Source: Calothrix sp. NIES-4105
Lineage (GTDB): Bacteria > Cyanobacteriota > Cyanobacteriia > Cyanobacteriales > Nostocaceae
Direction of reading: 5' to 3'
Length of the DNA: 64,000 nucleotides
Assembly: GCF_002368415.1 (NCBI RefSeq)
Contig: NZ_AP018290.1
Coordinates: 871,470-935,469 of the forward strand
Notes under the pieces: model-generated
What the model saw: the letters and a program-made list of their open reading frames with translations, nothing else
What the model was told of the DNA's origin: nothing
The model's database searches: none
Position numbers and translations under genes: made by a program
Part shown: one piece after another, positions 16,555 through 26,125 of the stretch
Layout: every line of letters begins with the position of its first letter
Numbering within the stretch: position 1 is the stretch's first letter

Positions 16555-16893
16555 ATGTTAAATCAGAAATTGACGGTTCTGGCAGCTTTAAGTGCTAGTT
16601 TGATGGTCGGCGCCATTCAGCAAACAAATGTATCAGCACAAGGCGTACCAGATGTGATTTTGTGGGATCAGAAAATTGGTAGAGGAGCATCATTTGAGAC
16701 AAATAAAGCCGTGCCAGATTTGCGTAGATTTAACAACAGAGCTTCAGCGATTCAAGTCAACAATGGTCAGAAGTGGAGATTTTACGAAGGTAAAAACTTT
16801 ACGGGTGCATTTATTGAAATAGGTCCAGATGAAGCTCGTGGAAATCTTGGACGACTCAATAATAGAATCTCATCTCTAAGAGCAGTTCGTTAA
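16555..16893 (+). CDS. Secreted beta/gamma-crystallin-fold protein
   Basis: 112 residues: signal peptide (MLNQKLTVLAALSASLMVGA, cut near VSAQG) and one crystallin domain. Greek-key signs are RGASFETNKAVPDLRRFNNR, then ASAIQVNNGQKWRFYEGKNF and LGRLNNRISSLRAV. Bacterial members often bind Ca2+ through N/D-N/D-x-x-S/T-S; the two NNRxSS/NNRASA motifs here are of that type. It probably acts outside the inner membrane, perhaps in envelope or stress functions. RBS ATAAGGAGAAAACA is strong and it is under conserved promoter-like element copy 5. Confidence 0.8.
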   Translation: MLNQKLTVLAALSASLMVGAIQQTNVSAQGVPDVILWDQKIGRGASFETNKAVPDLRRFNNRASAIQVNNGQKWRFYEGKNFTGAFIEIGPDEARGNLGRLNNRISSLRAVR

Positions 16894-16924
16894 TTGTACT
16901 CTGTAGAGCTTGCTTACCAAAGTT

Positions 16925-16973
16925 GTAGAGACGCATTCACGGAGTGTACCGAAGGTAAATTTTGCGTCTCTAC
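16925..16973. repeat. GTAGAGACGC palindromic repeat family, diverged copy
   Basis: GTAGAGACGCA at 16925-16935 and TGCGTCTCTAC at 16963-16973 form an 11-bp inverted repeat around a 27-base loop. It is a longer-looped relative of the perfect palindromes at 20787 and 22880, and could act as a transcript end for the crystallin-fold gene. Confidence 0.6.
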
Positions 16974-17016
16974 ATTATGGGCAATCAACCGGACATGATG
17001 TCAATATTAAAACTGA

Positions 17017-17565
17017 CGTATTAGGCGCCTTCAAAATCAAAATTATTTTACTATTACAGGTCGTTCTGAATTACCAAATAGTCTTGATGAACTACAATAT
17101 ATTTATACGGCAAAACTGGGCAAACAATAATACGAGAACCCTAACGGACAAGTGTTTTTGCAAAAAGTTCAACCAAAAATTATTACTGACGAAGAAGTTG
17201 CGAAGGTTGAGAAAGGCATGAAAGAATTATGCAGCTTAAATTACTATAGAATAGATGTGAGGAAAGACACCATTTTTATATATACAGCCAACCAAGATGA
17301 AGAAAAGTTAGCAGAGGTATACAAGCCTTGTCATTTTAAAAATGAAACCATCATGCAGCAAGCAATCAATATTTGTCTAACTTATTCAACAATGTTAAAA
17401 TTTACTCTACTCAATGAGGAAAAACGAACATTTACTACACAAAGGTTTTGTTTTCTAGGCTCAATCGATGATTGGATATATATAGATCTTCCTAATACAC
17501 TCGAAAACCTTGTAGAAAAATATGTCAAGCATTTAGGACATAATTCTTTCTATGAGCTACATTGA
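17017..17565 (+). pseudogene. Unknown protein gene, broken by one in-frame stop
   Basis: A frame opens at 17017 and reads ITGRSELPNSLDELQYIYTA, KLGKQ, then TAA at 17128-17130, and continues in the same frame as YENPNGQVFLQKVQPKIITD to a stop at 17565. The part after the stop (137 residues from GTG 17152) is a plausible soluble protein (VRKDTIFIYTANQDEEKLAE, PNTLENLVEKYVKHLGHNSF) but matches no family I know. The text across the stop fits one protein, so a nonsense change in a gene lacking its start is the simplest reading. It could also be a small gene from GTG 17152. Confidence 0.45.
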
Positions 17566-17812
17566 CCAACAATTTACGATGCAAAAATACAGTGGCGTAC
17601 TTGTATGTTTATTTAAGGATACAGGCGCCTGTAAAAATAGTTTTCTAAACGTTTTCTTTAAGCAATTAGTACATCTTCCTAGTTAAAATCTTTGATAAAG
17701 ATATAATGATAACAAGCCAGAGTTGGGTAATAATTATCACCCACTCTGGCGCGCAGATGTATCTCGAATAACTTTTATCGTGCAGTTGCCTCTAGAACTG
17801 CAAGGAATCCAC

Positions 17813-18550
17813 TTACAAGTCGTACCAAGCTTGATAAAATTCTGGGTAAGTCATATTTTGGGTGCCGTCCCAGATAAGATTGTAAGCGATGTCATACAAC
17901 TCGAACTCTTTTTCCCAAAATTCTCTTTTCAAATATTGTTTGAGTGCAATAACTAATTGCTTGAAATCATGGGTTCGCAGTATTTTTTTCCATATACTAG
18001 GATTTGAATTCATACGTCTTCGCCAAAAGAAGTAATCGTTGTGTTCGATAAAGAGCAACTCTTTAAACTTAGTGTGTTCATTCATATCGTAATTTTGAGC
18101 TAATTGAATAACGCTTCCAATTACATGGTTGATTTTCTCTGCCACCAGCTTATTTTCTGGTTCAAGTTCGGCTAGTCTTTTAAGTGCGTATTCTCGAATA
18201 GTAATCTGTGCTGTTGTCTCAATGAGTCTTTCCAAGGCTTGAATGGCGAGTTTCTTCGTACTATCAATTTTCTCTAATACGCTTATAGCTGGAAGATAAT
18301 TGTATTCGTCGCCTCCATAGCCTTGTAAATCAGCGATTTTGAACAACAAAGCAATTGCCTGTTGACGGTGTTCTGGTATTTGTACTAGTCTCTCTGCTTT
18401 TCGCAAACGACTCCAACCTATTTGATGCTCCGCAGTCATGGGGTCAAGAAAGGCAGGCGCCTGCGTATTTTCAGGGTTACTTTGAATTAATGCCCAAGCT
18501 GCTTGCTGTTTAAAACCTTCATTATCAGAGTTTACGAGTATGTCTGTCAA
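17813..18550 (-). CDS. HEAT-like repeat protein, probably the C-terminal end of a NACHT/STAND NTPase
   Basis: 245 residues, all helical. HEAT-like units include GFKQQAAWALIQSNPENTQA, AISVLEKIDSTKKLAIQALE and ITIREYALKRLAELEPENKL. The end NMTYPEFYQAWYDL resembles the tail I associate with large cyanobacterial NACHT-type NTPases. No NTPase part is present: upstream on the minus strand lies the opposite-facing integrase piece. So this is probably a truncated gene, whose frame happens to start at an ATG inside the boundary. Whether it is translated is unknown. Confidence 0.5.
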   Translation of the reverse strand: MTDILVNSDNEGFKQQAAWALIQSNPENTQAPAFLDPMTAEHQIGWSRLRKAERLVQIPEHRQQAIALLFKIADLQGYGGDEYNYLPAISVLEKIDSTKKLAIQALERLIETTAQITIREYALKRLAELEPENKLVAEKINHVIGSVIQLAQNYDMNEHTKFKELLFIEHNDYFFWRRRMNSNPSIWKKILRTHDFKQLVIALKQYLKREFWEKEFELYDIAYNLIWDGTQNMTYPEFYQAWYDL

Positions 18551-18626
18551 AAGGGTTTTTTGTCATTTATTTTTGACAGATACACAGCGTGGGTTTCTTT
18601 TATCGCCCAGCCTTTTAAAGACAGTA

Positions 18627-19061
18627 AGGTTTGAGCAAGCAGTAGTCATATCTGAAGATGGTTTGGTTTGCAAGCAAGGATTGAAGACTCAGAGGAGGCG
18701 CCAATTTCCTGTCAATCCCAAGCTGGCAGCACTGTTACAGTCGATAAAACCAGAAGGCGCCACGGATGACATGAAAGTATTTCCGGCACCGAAAGGAGGA
18801 TGGATTGATGTTCATAATTTGACGAATAGAGCTTGGCGCGCAGTTCTGAAAAAATTAAATACCAACATGGAGTACCGCAAGCTTTATCAGACCAGACACA
18901 CCTTCATTACAGCAGCATTGGAAACACCTATTACCATGCCAGATGGAAGAACCAAGATGCTCGATGCCAAGGATGTTGCCAAGTTAGTTGGTACAAGCGC
19001 CAAGATGATTTATCAACATTACGCGGGAGCAATCAAAAAGTTGTTTGTACCAGAGTTTTAG
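18627..19061 (+). pseudogene. Tyrosine recombinase (phage-type integrase), catalytic C-terminal half
   Basis: Readable from FEQAVVISEDGLVCKQGLK to the end. Catalytic box II has RHTF (YQTRHTFITAALE), followed by AKDVAKLVGTSAKMIYQHY with the nucleophile Tyr. The N-terminal SAM-like DNA-binding domain and the first catalytic Arg (usually in TGxRxSE) are missing, so it cannot be active. It abuts the truncated HEAT gene head to head, marking an old insertion or rearrangement point. Confidence 0.75.
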
Positions 19062-19575
19062 GTTGTGTGCTTTTGTATGAACGGTTGTGGCAAATTTGTC
19101 ATGACCGTATTAGTTTTTGGATGCATATAACGGCGCCTGATTACAGCAAGCTTATGCAGGACACCATCAGTTACGCGCGCTCGCAATTTTGCAGGAGTCA
19201 ATCTACCGTAAGCTATCGTCAGATACAAGTTTATTGATTAATGAAATGCACATGCTTACTGTTTCTATGCTGCTCAGGTCTTTTTTATCGAACGGCAACA
19301 GTTGCCGTTCGGTGATTTTAGTTAATTAAATTACGAATAAAAAATATTCTTGCAGGCGCCTCTTGAACACTCAGGGGATAGACTGAACAAATATCTCTAA
19401 CCAATTATTCGGTATTTGATGTTAATGAACTGCTCCTTTCACGGATGCCTACCTACGCCTGTACAACGGGCGCCTGCTGGTTCGCTCGCATTCGGTGATT
19501 TCCTTAGAAACTAAAAAACTACTTTACTTGATGTTGGAACAAAGCTCAATTCATAGGTTAGTTGCGGAGGTTGTA
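19062..19575. other. Intergenic stretch with a perfect 23-bp palindrome
   Basis: No reliable gene. CGAACGGCAAC-A-GTTGCCGTTCG at 19289-19311 is a perfect palindrome flanked by T runs, able to end transcription in both directions. Three GGCGCC sites fall in this stretch. Confidence 0.5.
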
Positions 19576-19944
19576 ATGACTAGCAAAGCTAAGAATAGAG
19601 AGTATTTCGAGCAGTCTTCCAAGCTTCGATTATTTCTTGGAGGAGGAGGTAGAGTATCTGAGTTTTACCAAGACACAATTGAGTCAACACACTGTACTTG
19701 CAATCACAAGTATGCAGGAGTTCCTCCATATATTGTAGAGGAACTGCCATTTCCGGATAATTTTGACATGGGTGGTATCCAAAAAGACCACTTCCATCGC
19801 TTTGCTGTTGCCTATGGTTTGTCTATTCCAGAAGAAGCTTTAGAATTTAAACTTCCTAGTCGTCTTCCCTACCAACCACCACAACTAGTACAACCAGTAA
19901 CTCCACAAATTGGCAGATATCCTGACGATAACTCGTCAATGTAG
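19576..19944 (+). CDS. Conserved-looking protein of unknown function
   Basis: 122 residues from ATG 19576, chosen because GCGGAGG lies 5 bases upstream; the frame is open to 19495. Features: KLRLFLGGGGRVSEFYQDTI, a Cys/His-rich piece STHCTCNHKY that could hold a metal, FDMGGIQKDHFHRFAVAYGL, and a Pro-rich end RLPYQPPQLVQPVTPQIG. The pattern looks like a protein fragment or small regulator. I do not recognise the family. Confidence 0.45.
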   Translation: MTSKAKNREYFEQSSKLRLFLGGGGRVSEFYQDTIESTHCTCNHKYAGVPPYIVEELPFPDNFDMGGIQKDHFHRFAVAYGLSIPEEALEFKLPSRLPYQPPQLVQPVTPQIGRYPDDNSSM

Positions 19945-20023
19945 TTTACTGAAAAAATCATAATTTTGCCTATTTGCGTAATATTACGTAAATTTTAACT
20001 ATAAAAAATAACTTTATTTTACC

Positions 20024-20737
20024 ATGCCTGCCACGTTTACCTTTGCCCTCAGCCAAAACCAAACCTTTGAGCTTCGCTGTAGTTATGGTACTCGGCGCCT
20101 GGATACGTCCGCATTAACTACGTTAATCAATTTGTGTGAAGAAAAATATTATACCCAAGATTTCGACCACCCCACACAGTTGAAGAAGATTGGAACGGAG
20201 TTGTATCAATGGTTGGATGGGAAAGAAGGATGGTTACGTCAGGGTTTGGCGGATGATAGCGACAGAAAAATTTATCTCGATTTAATTCAAACCAGTGAAG
20301 CGCAGGCATTAAACCCGCAAACTCAGAAAATTGCGTTGGGATTGGCACATTTACCTTGGAATTGTTACACGACGGTTCCGGTTTTTTACTTATGGAAGCC
20401 AATGTTTTACCCGTGCGTTCTGTGCAACGGCGCCAAAGTAATATTGTTGGGGTGCAAAATCGTCCGTTGCGGTTGCTATTTATGGCTTTTACTGCGGATT
20501 TATCGAGATACACGATCCATAGAGGGTTTGGTGACTCGGTTGCGTACCGAAAGACGGGAAACATCGAAATTTAAACCACCCGAAACGGAATTTTTGGATG
20601 AAAACAAGATTATTAAAGTTGCCAGTCGTGGAGAAATTGTTGGACGCAGACGTGCGCTGCAAAGGTGTTTGCGTACATTGCGGGAAACTTTTGAGTGGAG
20701 TTTTTCTATGGCGCCACACCCTACCATACCCAAATGA
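20024..20737 (+). pseudogene. CHAT-domain / AAA NTPase-associated protein, frameshifted and truncated
   Basis: Begins MPATFTFALSQNQTFELRCS. At about 20350 the frame must change from IALGLAHLPW to ELLHDGSGFLLMEANVLPVR, the CHAT-like core, which ends at about 20500. It resumes in the first frame with KIIKVASRGEIVGRRRALQR, the linker that precedes the P-loop NTPase in such proteins. The P-loop itself is gone. At least two lesions plus a deletion, so the gene is dead. CHAT proteins are caspase-like proteases in stress or defence signalling. Confidence 0.65.
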
Positions 20738-20786
20738 CAGGCGCCTTTAATACCGTTTTACGTTTATTGCTATACAAACGAATTTC

Positions 20787-20814
20787 GTAGAGACGCGATT
20801 AATCGCGTCTCTAC
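20787..20814. repeat. Perfect 28-bp palindrome, GTAGAGACGC family
   Basis: A perfect palindrome whose half is GTAGAGACGCGATT. The identical 28 bases occur at 22880-22907, and a loop variant at 16925-16973. Such palindromes are a common intergenic repeat class in filamentous cyanobacteria. Confidence 0.85.
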
Positions 20815-20872
20815 AGGTTTATATTTATATCAAGGTTTTCGTGAAATTTTAACTCATTCATCAGTACGCGAT

Positions 20873-21082
20873 TTACTTAAGCTCCTTATCTAAGAATTCT
20901 ATTTTTTTCGTCCAATCAATTTGGTCATGTGCAGCACGAAAGAATAATTCCATAAAATCTTTGAAATATATCTCTAATATGTCCTTCCAAGGTGAGTCAT
21001 ATTTAGTTGGTGGATTTTTAATATTTTCTTCACTTTCTGAGTTTGTTTCGGTTGAATTCTCTATTTCGTTATTATTAGCCAT
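20873..21082 (-). pseudogene. Rpn/PD-(D/E)XK-type protein (DUF4351 family), N-terminal stump
   Basis: 69 residues: a low-complexity start (MANNNEIENSTETNSESEEN), then YDSPWKDILEIYFKDFMELF and IDWTKKIEFLDKELK before the stop. The YDSPWKxIL...FLDKEL order is the N-terminus of the recombination-promoting-nuclease-like family common in cyanobacteria. The catalytic domain that should follow is missing. Confidence 0.55.
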
Positions 21083-21374
21083 TTTGATAAACGCACTAAG
21101 GTTATTCGATTGATTTAAATATACTATCGAACAAAATTATTATGAATAAAAGCGTTATAAATCGTTTAAAAGTGAAAATTTTATGATGTATTTGTAAATA
21201 ATTTAATATTTTTTGATAATAATAATGATTATTAATTTAGCATTTATGAAGCCATAATTAAAGATGGAGAGCAAATACTCTAAGATTTGCAGGCAGGGAT
21301 GCCTGCTCCACAAGATACTTTTTATACTGAATAAAAGTTATAATCAAGCTCATGTGTATAAAATTAGGCAGCAC
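21083..21374. other. A+T-rich intergenic stretch
   Basis: No coding frame I trust. GGCAGGGATGCCTGC at 21292-21306 is a small perfect hairpin-forming repeat just upstream of the toxin-helicase remnant. Confidence 0.35.
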
Positions 21375-21936
21375 ATGAAATTCGAGATTATCCATAAACC
21401 TACCTTTACTAACCAACTCTTGGCATTCCCCAAAGAGCAGGTGGTGCAAATACTAGAGAAAATTCAAATTCTCCAAGATGACCCTAAACCTCATAGTAAT
21501 GTAAAGAAGAAACTACACGGTTATCAAGGTAATGTTTATCGTCTGCGCCAAGCGTGATTATCGTATAATTTATACCTATGGCGATGGTTGGGTTGTGCTG
21601 ATGGGTGTGGATGCTCGTAAGGATGTATACAAGGGTGATAAGTTAGTTGCAGAGAAGACGGAAGTTGATATTCGCAGTTTGCCTGATGTTGCAGCTGTTT
21701 TGACGATTAAACCCAGTTACTCTGAATATAATACTCCGGCGCCGACAATTACACAAACTCCCTTACCCATACAACTAACAGCAGAATTATTAAAACGGTT
21801 ACGAATACCTGAAGAATATTGGGATACTTTAATTGCTTGTCAAACTTTAGAAGATTTAACGGGTGTAAATTTACCTACTGGCTCACTATCTGGGTGTTGT
21901 CTCTGTAAAGACCTACAAAAACAAGTAACGAAGTGA
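21375..21936 (+). pseudogene. RelE/ParE-type domain fused to UvrD-like helicase N-terminus, frameshifted and cut
   Basis: MKFEIIHKPTFTNQLLAFPK begins a RelE/ParE-like fold (KLHGYQGNVYRLR). At about 21550 a one-base shift is needed to continue RDYRIIYTYGDGWVVLMGVD, ARKDVYKGDKLVAE. Then a linker and LPIQLTAELLKRLRIPEEYW, the known lead-in to UvrD-like helicases of cyanobacteria. The helicase motifs never appear; the frame ends after LTGVNLP. So one frameshift and a large C-terminal loss. Confidence 0.6.
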
Positions 21937-22226
21937 GAGAGCATTATTTTCGACTCGTACTCTTAACTCGCGAATTAAGGCAAAAATGGTTAAGGGCGCC
22001 TCATGCTTCTGAAATTTCGATACAAAGCATGAACTGGTGGGATGTTTTTGTGTGAGTGGCGCCAATAGTCAAAACGAACGGCGCCACTTTGTTGGATTAC
22101 AAGTACGCGCTATGATTTTACTGAGTTGTAAGAGCTACGAAAATAAAACCTTGGATACTTATTCCTACGATTTCACAGTAGTTTTGTGCGCCATTGGCAC
22201 ACAAAACTATCTCAAGAATAATCCTT
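21937..22226. other. Intergenic stretch, GGCGCC-rich
   Basis: No gene seen. Three GGCGCC sites lie within about 90 bases (about 21996, 22059, 22081). Confidence 0.35.
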
Positions 22227-22577
22227 TCAGTTCTCCGGTGTTGGTGCAAACTGTGCAAACAACTCTGCTCCTGTCATATTCTTGGTTTCATTGGCAAAGG
22301 AATAATATTCGGGCTTTTCATCAATAAAAACCTGATGGTCAAAAACAAGACCTTCGCTATTATCAAAGATTCCAGCAGGCATAAAGTATTGATTATTCTG
22401 TTTCAATTTGTAAAATAGATGGCTACCACACCTTTGACAAAATCCACGTTCTGCCCATTCGGAAGATTGATAAACGCCAATATTTTCTTCGCCTTCAAAA
22501 CTAACATCACTGCCACACTCTTTAATTATCAATTTAATCAACTGAAGGGGCGACAAAATAATTAGCGGCGCCATCAA
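22227..22577 (-). pseudogene. GFA-family (glutathione-dependent formaldehyde-activating-like) protein, N-terminus lost
   Basis: The C-terminal two-thirds is clear: CGSDVSFEGEENIGVYQSSE, ERGFCQRCGSHLFYKLKQ with the CxxC zinc site, and IDEKPEYYSFANETKNMTGA. The N-terminal CxCG zinc motif expected before this is absent; residues 1-20 of the frame look like non-homologous sequence. Probably not functional because one Zn site is missing. Confidence 0.65.
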
Positions 22578-23063
22578 CCATTATATGTTCGGTTAGTTCG
22601 GTTTCCCGTACCTGGAGTAATAGAAGCCTAAGTTTAGAATTTAAGCATCCAAAGCACGCCACGTAAGGCTAATTTTTAAACCGACATATGATTGTCTATT
22701 TATAGCGTGTAACCAGTCTTTTTCAGTATAAATAAATTTTTATATAACTTCCGTGCGCGGAAGTTATAGGCAAACGGCGAGTTACGACATACTGCGTTAG
22801 TTGGTTTGCTTTGTTGGGTACTTTAAGGATACTGCTGGCGAATAGAGGTTCAGACCCCCCATTTAACACAAATTGGCGGGTAGAGACGCGATTAATCGCG
22901 TCTCTACGAGGTCTGGAATGGCGTAAAATCGTTGTGGTAATGGGCACCACCCTTGAATCGCCAGCAGTATCCTTTAAGGAAGGAAGGAATTTTATGCTTC
23001 TTACGGCATCTACAAATTTAACTTATTGCAATTAATTATTTCATTTGGATATCTTATATACTT
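22578..23063. mobile_element. Intergenic stretch holding a 150-bp MITE-like element (22825-22974)
   Basis: AAGGATACTGCTGGCGA at 22825-22841 and its exact inverse TCGCCAGCAGTATCCTT at 22958-22974 form 17-bp terminal inverted repeats. The 28-bp palindrome of the GTAGAGACGC family sits inside at 22880-22907. No gene is encoded. It lies about 90 bases before the cNMP-domain gene. Confidence 0.7.
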
Positions 23064-24089
23064 ATGACCTCTATTTTGACTAAGCTCGAAAATTTGAAAG
23101 TCCTGCAACCATCTGATTTAGACTGGATGACTCAAACTGGCGCCCATGAAGATGTTCCAGTTGGGGGAGTGTTAATTCAAGAGGGTGAAGCTTCGGACTC
23201 GATATATTTTGTTATTGAAGGCGCCGTAGGAGTTGTAATTTCTCAGAATAATTCTGAGCAAACGCATGAAATAGTGCGTTGCGGTCAGGGTGAAATTATA
23301 GGAGAAATGTCTTTTGTAGATGATAAAAAGCCATCCGCGACCGTTCTGGCAGCAGAGCCAACTGTGGTACTGTCGATACCAAAACGGCAGTTGCAGCTAA
23401 AAATGGAGCGAAACCCAGATTTTGCGGCTCGGTTTTATCAAGAGCTAGCAATGATATTATCATCGCGGTTGCGGAGTCTCTCAAAATTACTGGCACAAAA
23501 TAAAATTGTCCCTGGACAGGCATTAAGAAAAGTGCTGCTTGTTTTTGCGGTTCTCAATGATAATGATATCGATTGGATGGTGACTCGCGGTAGGCGGGAA
23601 GATGCTACGGCAGGAACTGTACTAATTCAGCAAGACCAACCAGTAGAAGCGCTGTACTTTTTGCTCAAAGGTAATTTAGCAGTACTGTTTTCAATGATGG
23701 TTGATGGGCAAATTACAGAGAAAGAACTTGCACGACGCGCGAGTGGAGAAATTGTTGGGGAGATGTCTTTTGTGGAAGCAGGGAATGCATCAGCAACGAT
23801 TAGGTGTGCAGAAAATTCACTGGTGTTAGCAATACCCCAAAAACTTTTAAGAGAAAAGCTAGAGCGTGACCGTGGTTTTGCAACTCGCTTTTACCGCGCG
23901 ATCTCACTTGTGTTAATCGACAGATTGCGGGAAGGTTTAGTGCAGCGCGGGTTTGGGCAAAAAGCTTACAACCAAGACCAACAAATGGTATCAGATGTTG
24001 AGTACGAGGATGAAATTCCCTTGGATGTACTGGAACCAACTTTGTTGGCTGGTACTCGATTTAAGTGGATGATGAATCGATTGGGATGA
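23064..24089 (+). CDS. Protein with two cyclic-nucleotide-binding (cNMP/CRP-type) domains
   Basis: 341 residues. Domain 1 (about 15-135): GVLIQEGEASDSIYFVIEGA, GQGEIIGEMSFVDDKKPSAT. Domain 2 (about 170-300) repeats the pattern: GTVLIQQDQPVEALYFLLKG, SGEIVGEMSFVEAGNASATI. In true cAMP binders GE-(x)n-RxA is expected; here GEMSFVxxxxxSAT lacks the Arg, so ligand binding is doubtful. There is no helix-turn-helix. Proteins of this type are often found beside NHLP exporter genes, as here with the HlyD-like gene downstream. It could sense or scaffold the exporter. Confidence 0.85.
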   Translation: MTSILTKLENLKVLQPSDLDWMTQTGAHEDVPVGGVLIQEGEASDSIYFVIEGAVGVVISQNNSEQTHEIVRCGQGEIIGEMSFVDDKKPSATVLAAEPTVVLSIPKRQLQLKMERNPDFAARFYQELAMILSSRLRSLSKLLAQNKIVPGQALRKVLLVFAVLNDNDIDWMVTRGRREDATAGTVLIQQDQPVEALYFLLKGNLAVLFSMMVDGQITEKELARRASGEIVGEMSFVEAGNASATIRCAENSLVLAIPQKLLREKLERDRGFATRFYRAISLVLIDRLREGLVQRGFGQKAYNQDQQMVSDVEYEDEIPLDVLEPTLLAGTRFKWMMNRLG

Positions 24090-24093
24090 CCTT

Positions 24094-24310
24094 GGCAACG
24101 GATATAACGGATGTAACGGATGGTTTGTTCGTTTATTCCTTGCATCTGTTTTATCTGTTGCGAATTATAGTTGCGAGTTACATTTGATGATTGGCGCCAA
24201 TTTTAAACCTATTCTTAATTTTTGGCTTCAATACCCATCCCACAAACCTCAAACCCAAAAGAACGAACATCACAAATCAACTATCCGTTACATCCGTTAC
24301 ATCCGTTGCC
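24094..24310. repeat. Inverted pair of 28-bp nonamer repeats around the cNMP/HlyD intergenic region
   Basis: 24094-24121 consists of AACGGATRT-type nonamers starting GGCAACGG. 24283-24310 is its inverse (ATCCGTTAC nonamers ending CCGTTGCC) with one mismatch. The same 28 bases occur at 57209-57236 and, with small changes, at 60445-60472. A weaker trace is at about 28200. Every copy lies next to an NHLP exporter gene. Confidence 0.8.
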
Positions 24311-24313
24311 AAT

Positions 24314-25933
24314 ATGACTTCTTCTAATGTAAATGATAATCAAGAGCAAAAGGCTTCTTTAGAAACCGTTGCTTCTCCTGAGAGACTTGACCAATTAATG
24401 AAGGTGGTCAAACCTATAGATTTGATACCTGTAGTTGCAGTTGGAGGACTAACTGTTACTGCCTTAGTGTGGAGTATTGTTGGTAGAATTCCTGTGACGG
24501 TGACTGGACAAGGAGTATTGATGTCACCTTCTCGCGTTGTTGAGTTACAGTCACCGATAGAGGGACAATTAGAATCATTATCAGTAAAAGATAATCAGTG
24601 TGTAAAGAAAGGGGAAGTTCTAGCAACTATTAAACCTGTGGAGTTAGAAGAACAACTCAAACTTCAACAAGCTAAACGTTTACAGTTGGTTGCTCAAGCT
24701 AGTAATATAGGCGCCTTGCAATTACAGCGCGTTTCTGTTGAACAACAAGCAATTATTGCAACTCGTGCTAGTTTAAATCAGAGATTGCGCGATGTTCAAG
24801 CTTTGTCTCCTGTGGCAAAACAAGAATCTTTAGCAAGTTTAGAGCAACAGCGTTTGAGTTTACAGCAGCGACTTCAAGATAAACAAGCACTATTATCTAT
24901 ATCTAAAGAAGGGGAGTTAAGAACTATCCAAGAACAGCGTCGTAGTCTGCAACAGCGTCTCCAGAATTTTAATGAGTTAGAACCAGTGTTGAAAAAAAGA
25001 CTCGATAGCCGTAAACAGTTACAAATTGAAGGCGCCATTGGAGGTGATACGGTATTAGAAGCAGAAAATGCTTACCGAGATAATCGTAACGAAATATCTA
25101 GTATTCAAGCTCAGTTGACAGAGTTAAACGGCAAGGAAATCGAAATTGAAAAGTCTTTCCGTGAAAACCGCAGTCAAATAACTGAAATACAGGCACAAAT
25201 CCGACAGCTTGATAGCCAAAGGATTAGTATCGAAAAGTCTTTTAGGGATAACAGTGGTCAAATATCAGAAATTCAGGCACAAATTACTGGGTTAGACACT
25301 CGCACCAAAAGCTTAGAACAAGAAAATCTCCAAGCATCAGTTACTCGTAAAAACGAAATAGCAGAAGTTGAGCGAAATATATCCCAACTCCAACAGCAAA
25401 TTGAAGAACGCAGTCAAATTAAAAGTTTGCACGATGGTTGTATTCTTGAAACTACAAGCGTAGTAGGGCAAGTCGTTAGTCCTGGCGCCCGTTTAGGTAG
25501 TTTACGCACGAACACATCTGGTAAACAGCAAGTAACAGGTATAGCGTATTTCGATGTCAAAGATGGCAAGCGAATTAAACCAGGAATGACGATGCAAATT
25601 ACACCAGATACAGTTAAACGCGAAAGGTATGGCGGTATAGTTGCAACAGTCAAATCTGTATCTGCGTTTCCTGTAACTTCAACAACAGCAGCAAATAAAC
25701 TAGGTAACAGCGAACTAGCAGATACACTGACAAATAAAACTGCCAAGGTAGAAATTGTTGCTGAGTTAGTTCAGGAAGAAGCCAATACTAGTGGTTACAA
25801 ATGGTCATCATCAAAAGGGCCAAATATGAAACTAACATCAGGAACTACTACAGGTGTCAGGGTAAAAGTTGAACAACAGGCGCCGATTACATTTTTGCTG
25901 CCATTTTTACGCGAATGGAGCGGGATTCAATAA
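24314..25933 (+). CDS. NHLP bacteriocin-system secretion protein (HlyD-like membrane fusion protein)
   Basis: About 539 residues from ATG 24314; the frame is open to 24191 but the added codons translate the nonamer repeat (SVTSVTSVAN), so I reject them. One membrane helix VVAVGGLTVTALVWSIVG, then the biotinyl-lipoyl-like half VVELQSPIEGQLESLSVKDN with CVKKGEVLATI, long coiled coils (about 120-370, with a repeated unit KSFRxNxxQIxEIQAQI), and a beta-barrel end. It links an inner-membrane ABC exporter to the outer parts of the envelope. The matching ABC subunits are at 54495 and 58168, not next to it. Confidence 0.85.
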   Translation: MTSSNVNDNQEQKASLETVASPERLDQLMKVVKPIDLIPVVAVGGLTVTALVWSIVGRIPVTVTGQGVLMSPSRVVELQSPIEGQLESLSVKDNQCVKKGEVLATIKPVELEEQLKLQQAKRLQLVAQASNIGALQLQRVSVEQQAIIATRASLNQRLRDVQALSPVAKQESLASLEQQRLSLQQRLQDKQALLSISKEGELRTIQEQRRSLQQRLQNFNELEPVLKKRLDSRKQLQIEGAIGGDTVLEAENAYRDNRNEISSIQAQLTELNGKEIEIEKSFRENRSQITEIQAQIRQLDSQRISIEKSFRDNSGQISEIQAQITGLDTRTKSLEQENLQASVTRKNEIAEVERNISQLQQQIEERSQIKSLHDGCILETTSVVGQVVSPGARLGSLRTNTSGKQQVTGIAYFDVKDGKRIKPGMTMQITPDTVKRERYGGIVATVKSVSAFPVTSTTAANKLGNSELADTLTNKTAKVEIVAELVQEEANTSGYKWSSSKGPNMKLTSGTTTGVRVKVEQQAPITFLLPFLREWSGIQ

Positions 25934-25961
25934 TGTTTTAGGAATATTTGATCCCCCCTAA

Positions 25962-26030
25962 CCCCCCGCGACGGGGGGAACAAGAAGTAGCTCTTAGCCC
26001 CCTGAATTCCGGGGGTTGGGGGGATTTTTT
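25962..26030 (+). terminator. C/G-run hairpins with T tract, probable terminator
   Basis: CCCCCC (25962-25967) pairs with GGGGGG (25973-25978). A second hairpin, CCCCCTGAATTCCGGGGG, is followed by TTGGGGGGATTTTTT. It lies 30-100 bases after the HlyD-like gene. Similar C/G-run sequence recurs at 26953-27030. Confidence 0.6.
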
Positions 26031-26125
26031 AGCTATAGTCTTATTTAATAATTTTCAAAAATCCTCTTAGGAAACACCTTTACTTCATTAGATGGCAGGC
26101 TCCGTGAAACATCCGATATATTTAC

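Noticed and set aside
16925-16973. tRNA-like or riboswitch structure
   Set aside because: Only one stem with the GTAGAGACGC repeat; no cloverleaf or conserved aptamer parts. No tRNA or rRNA was seen in the window.
24191-24313. N-terminal extension of the HlyD-like protein
   Set aside because: It translates the intergenic nonamer repeat (SVTSVTSVAN) and has no RBS; ATG 24314 fits the family start.
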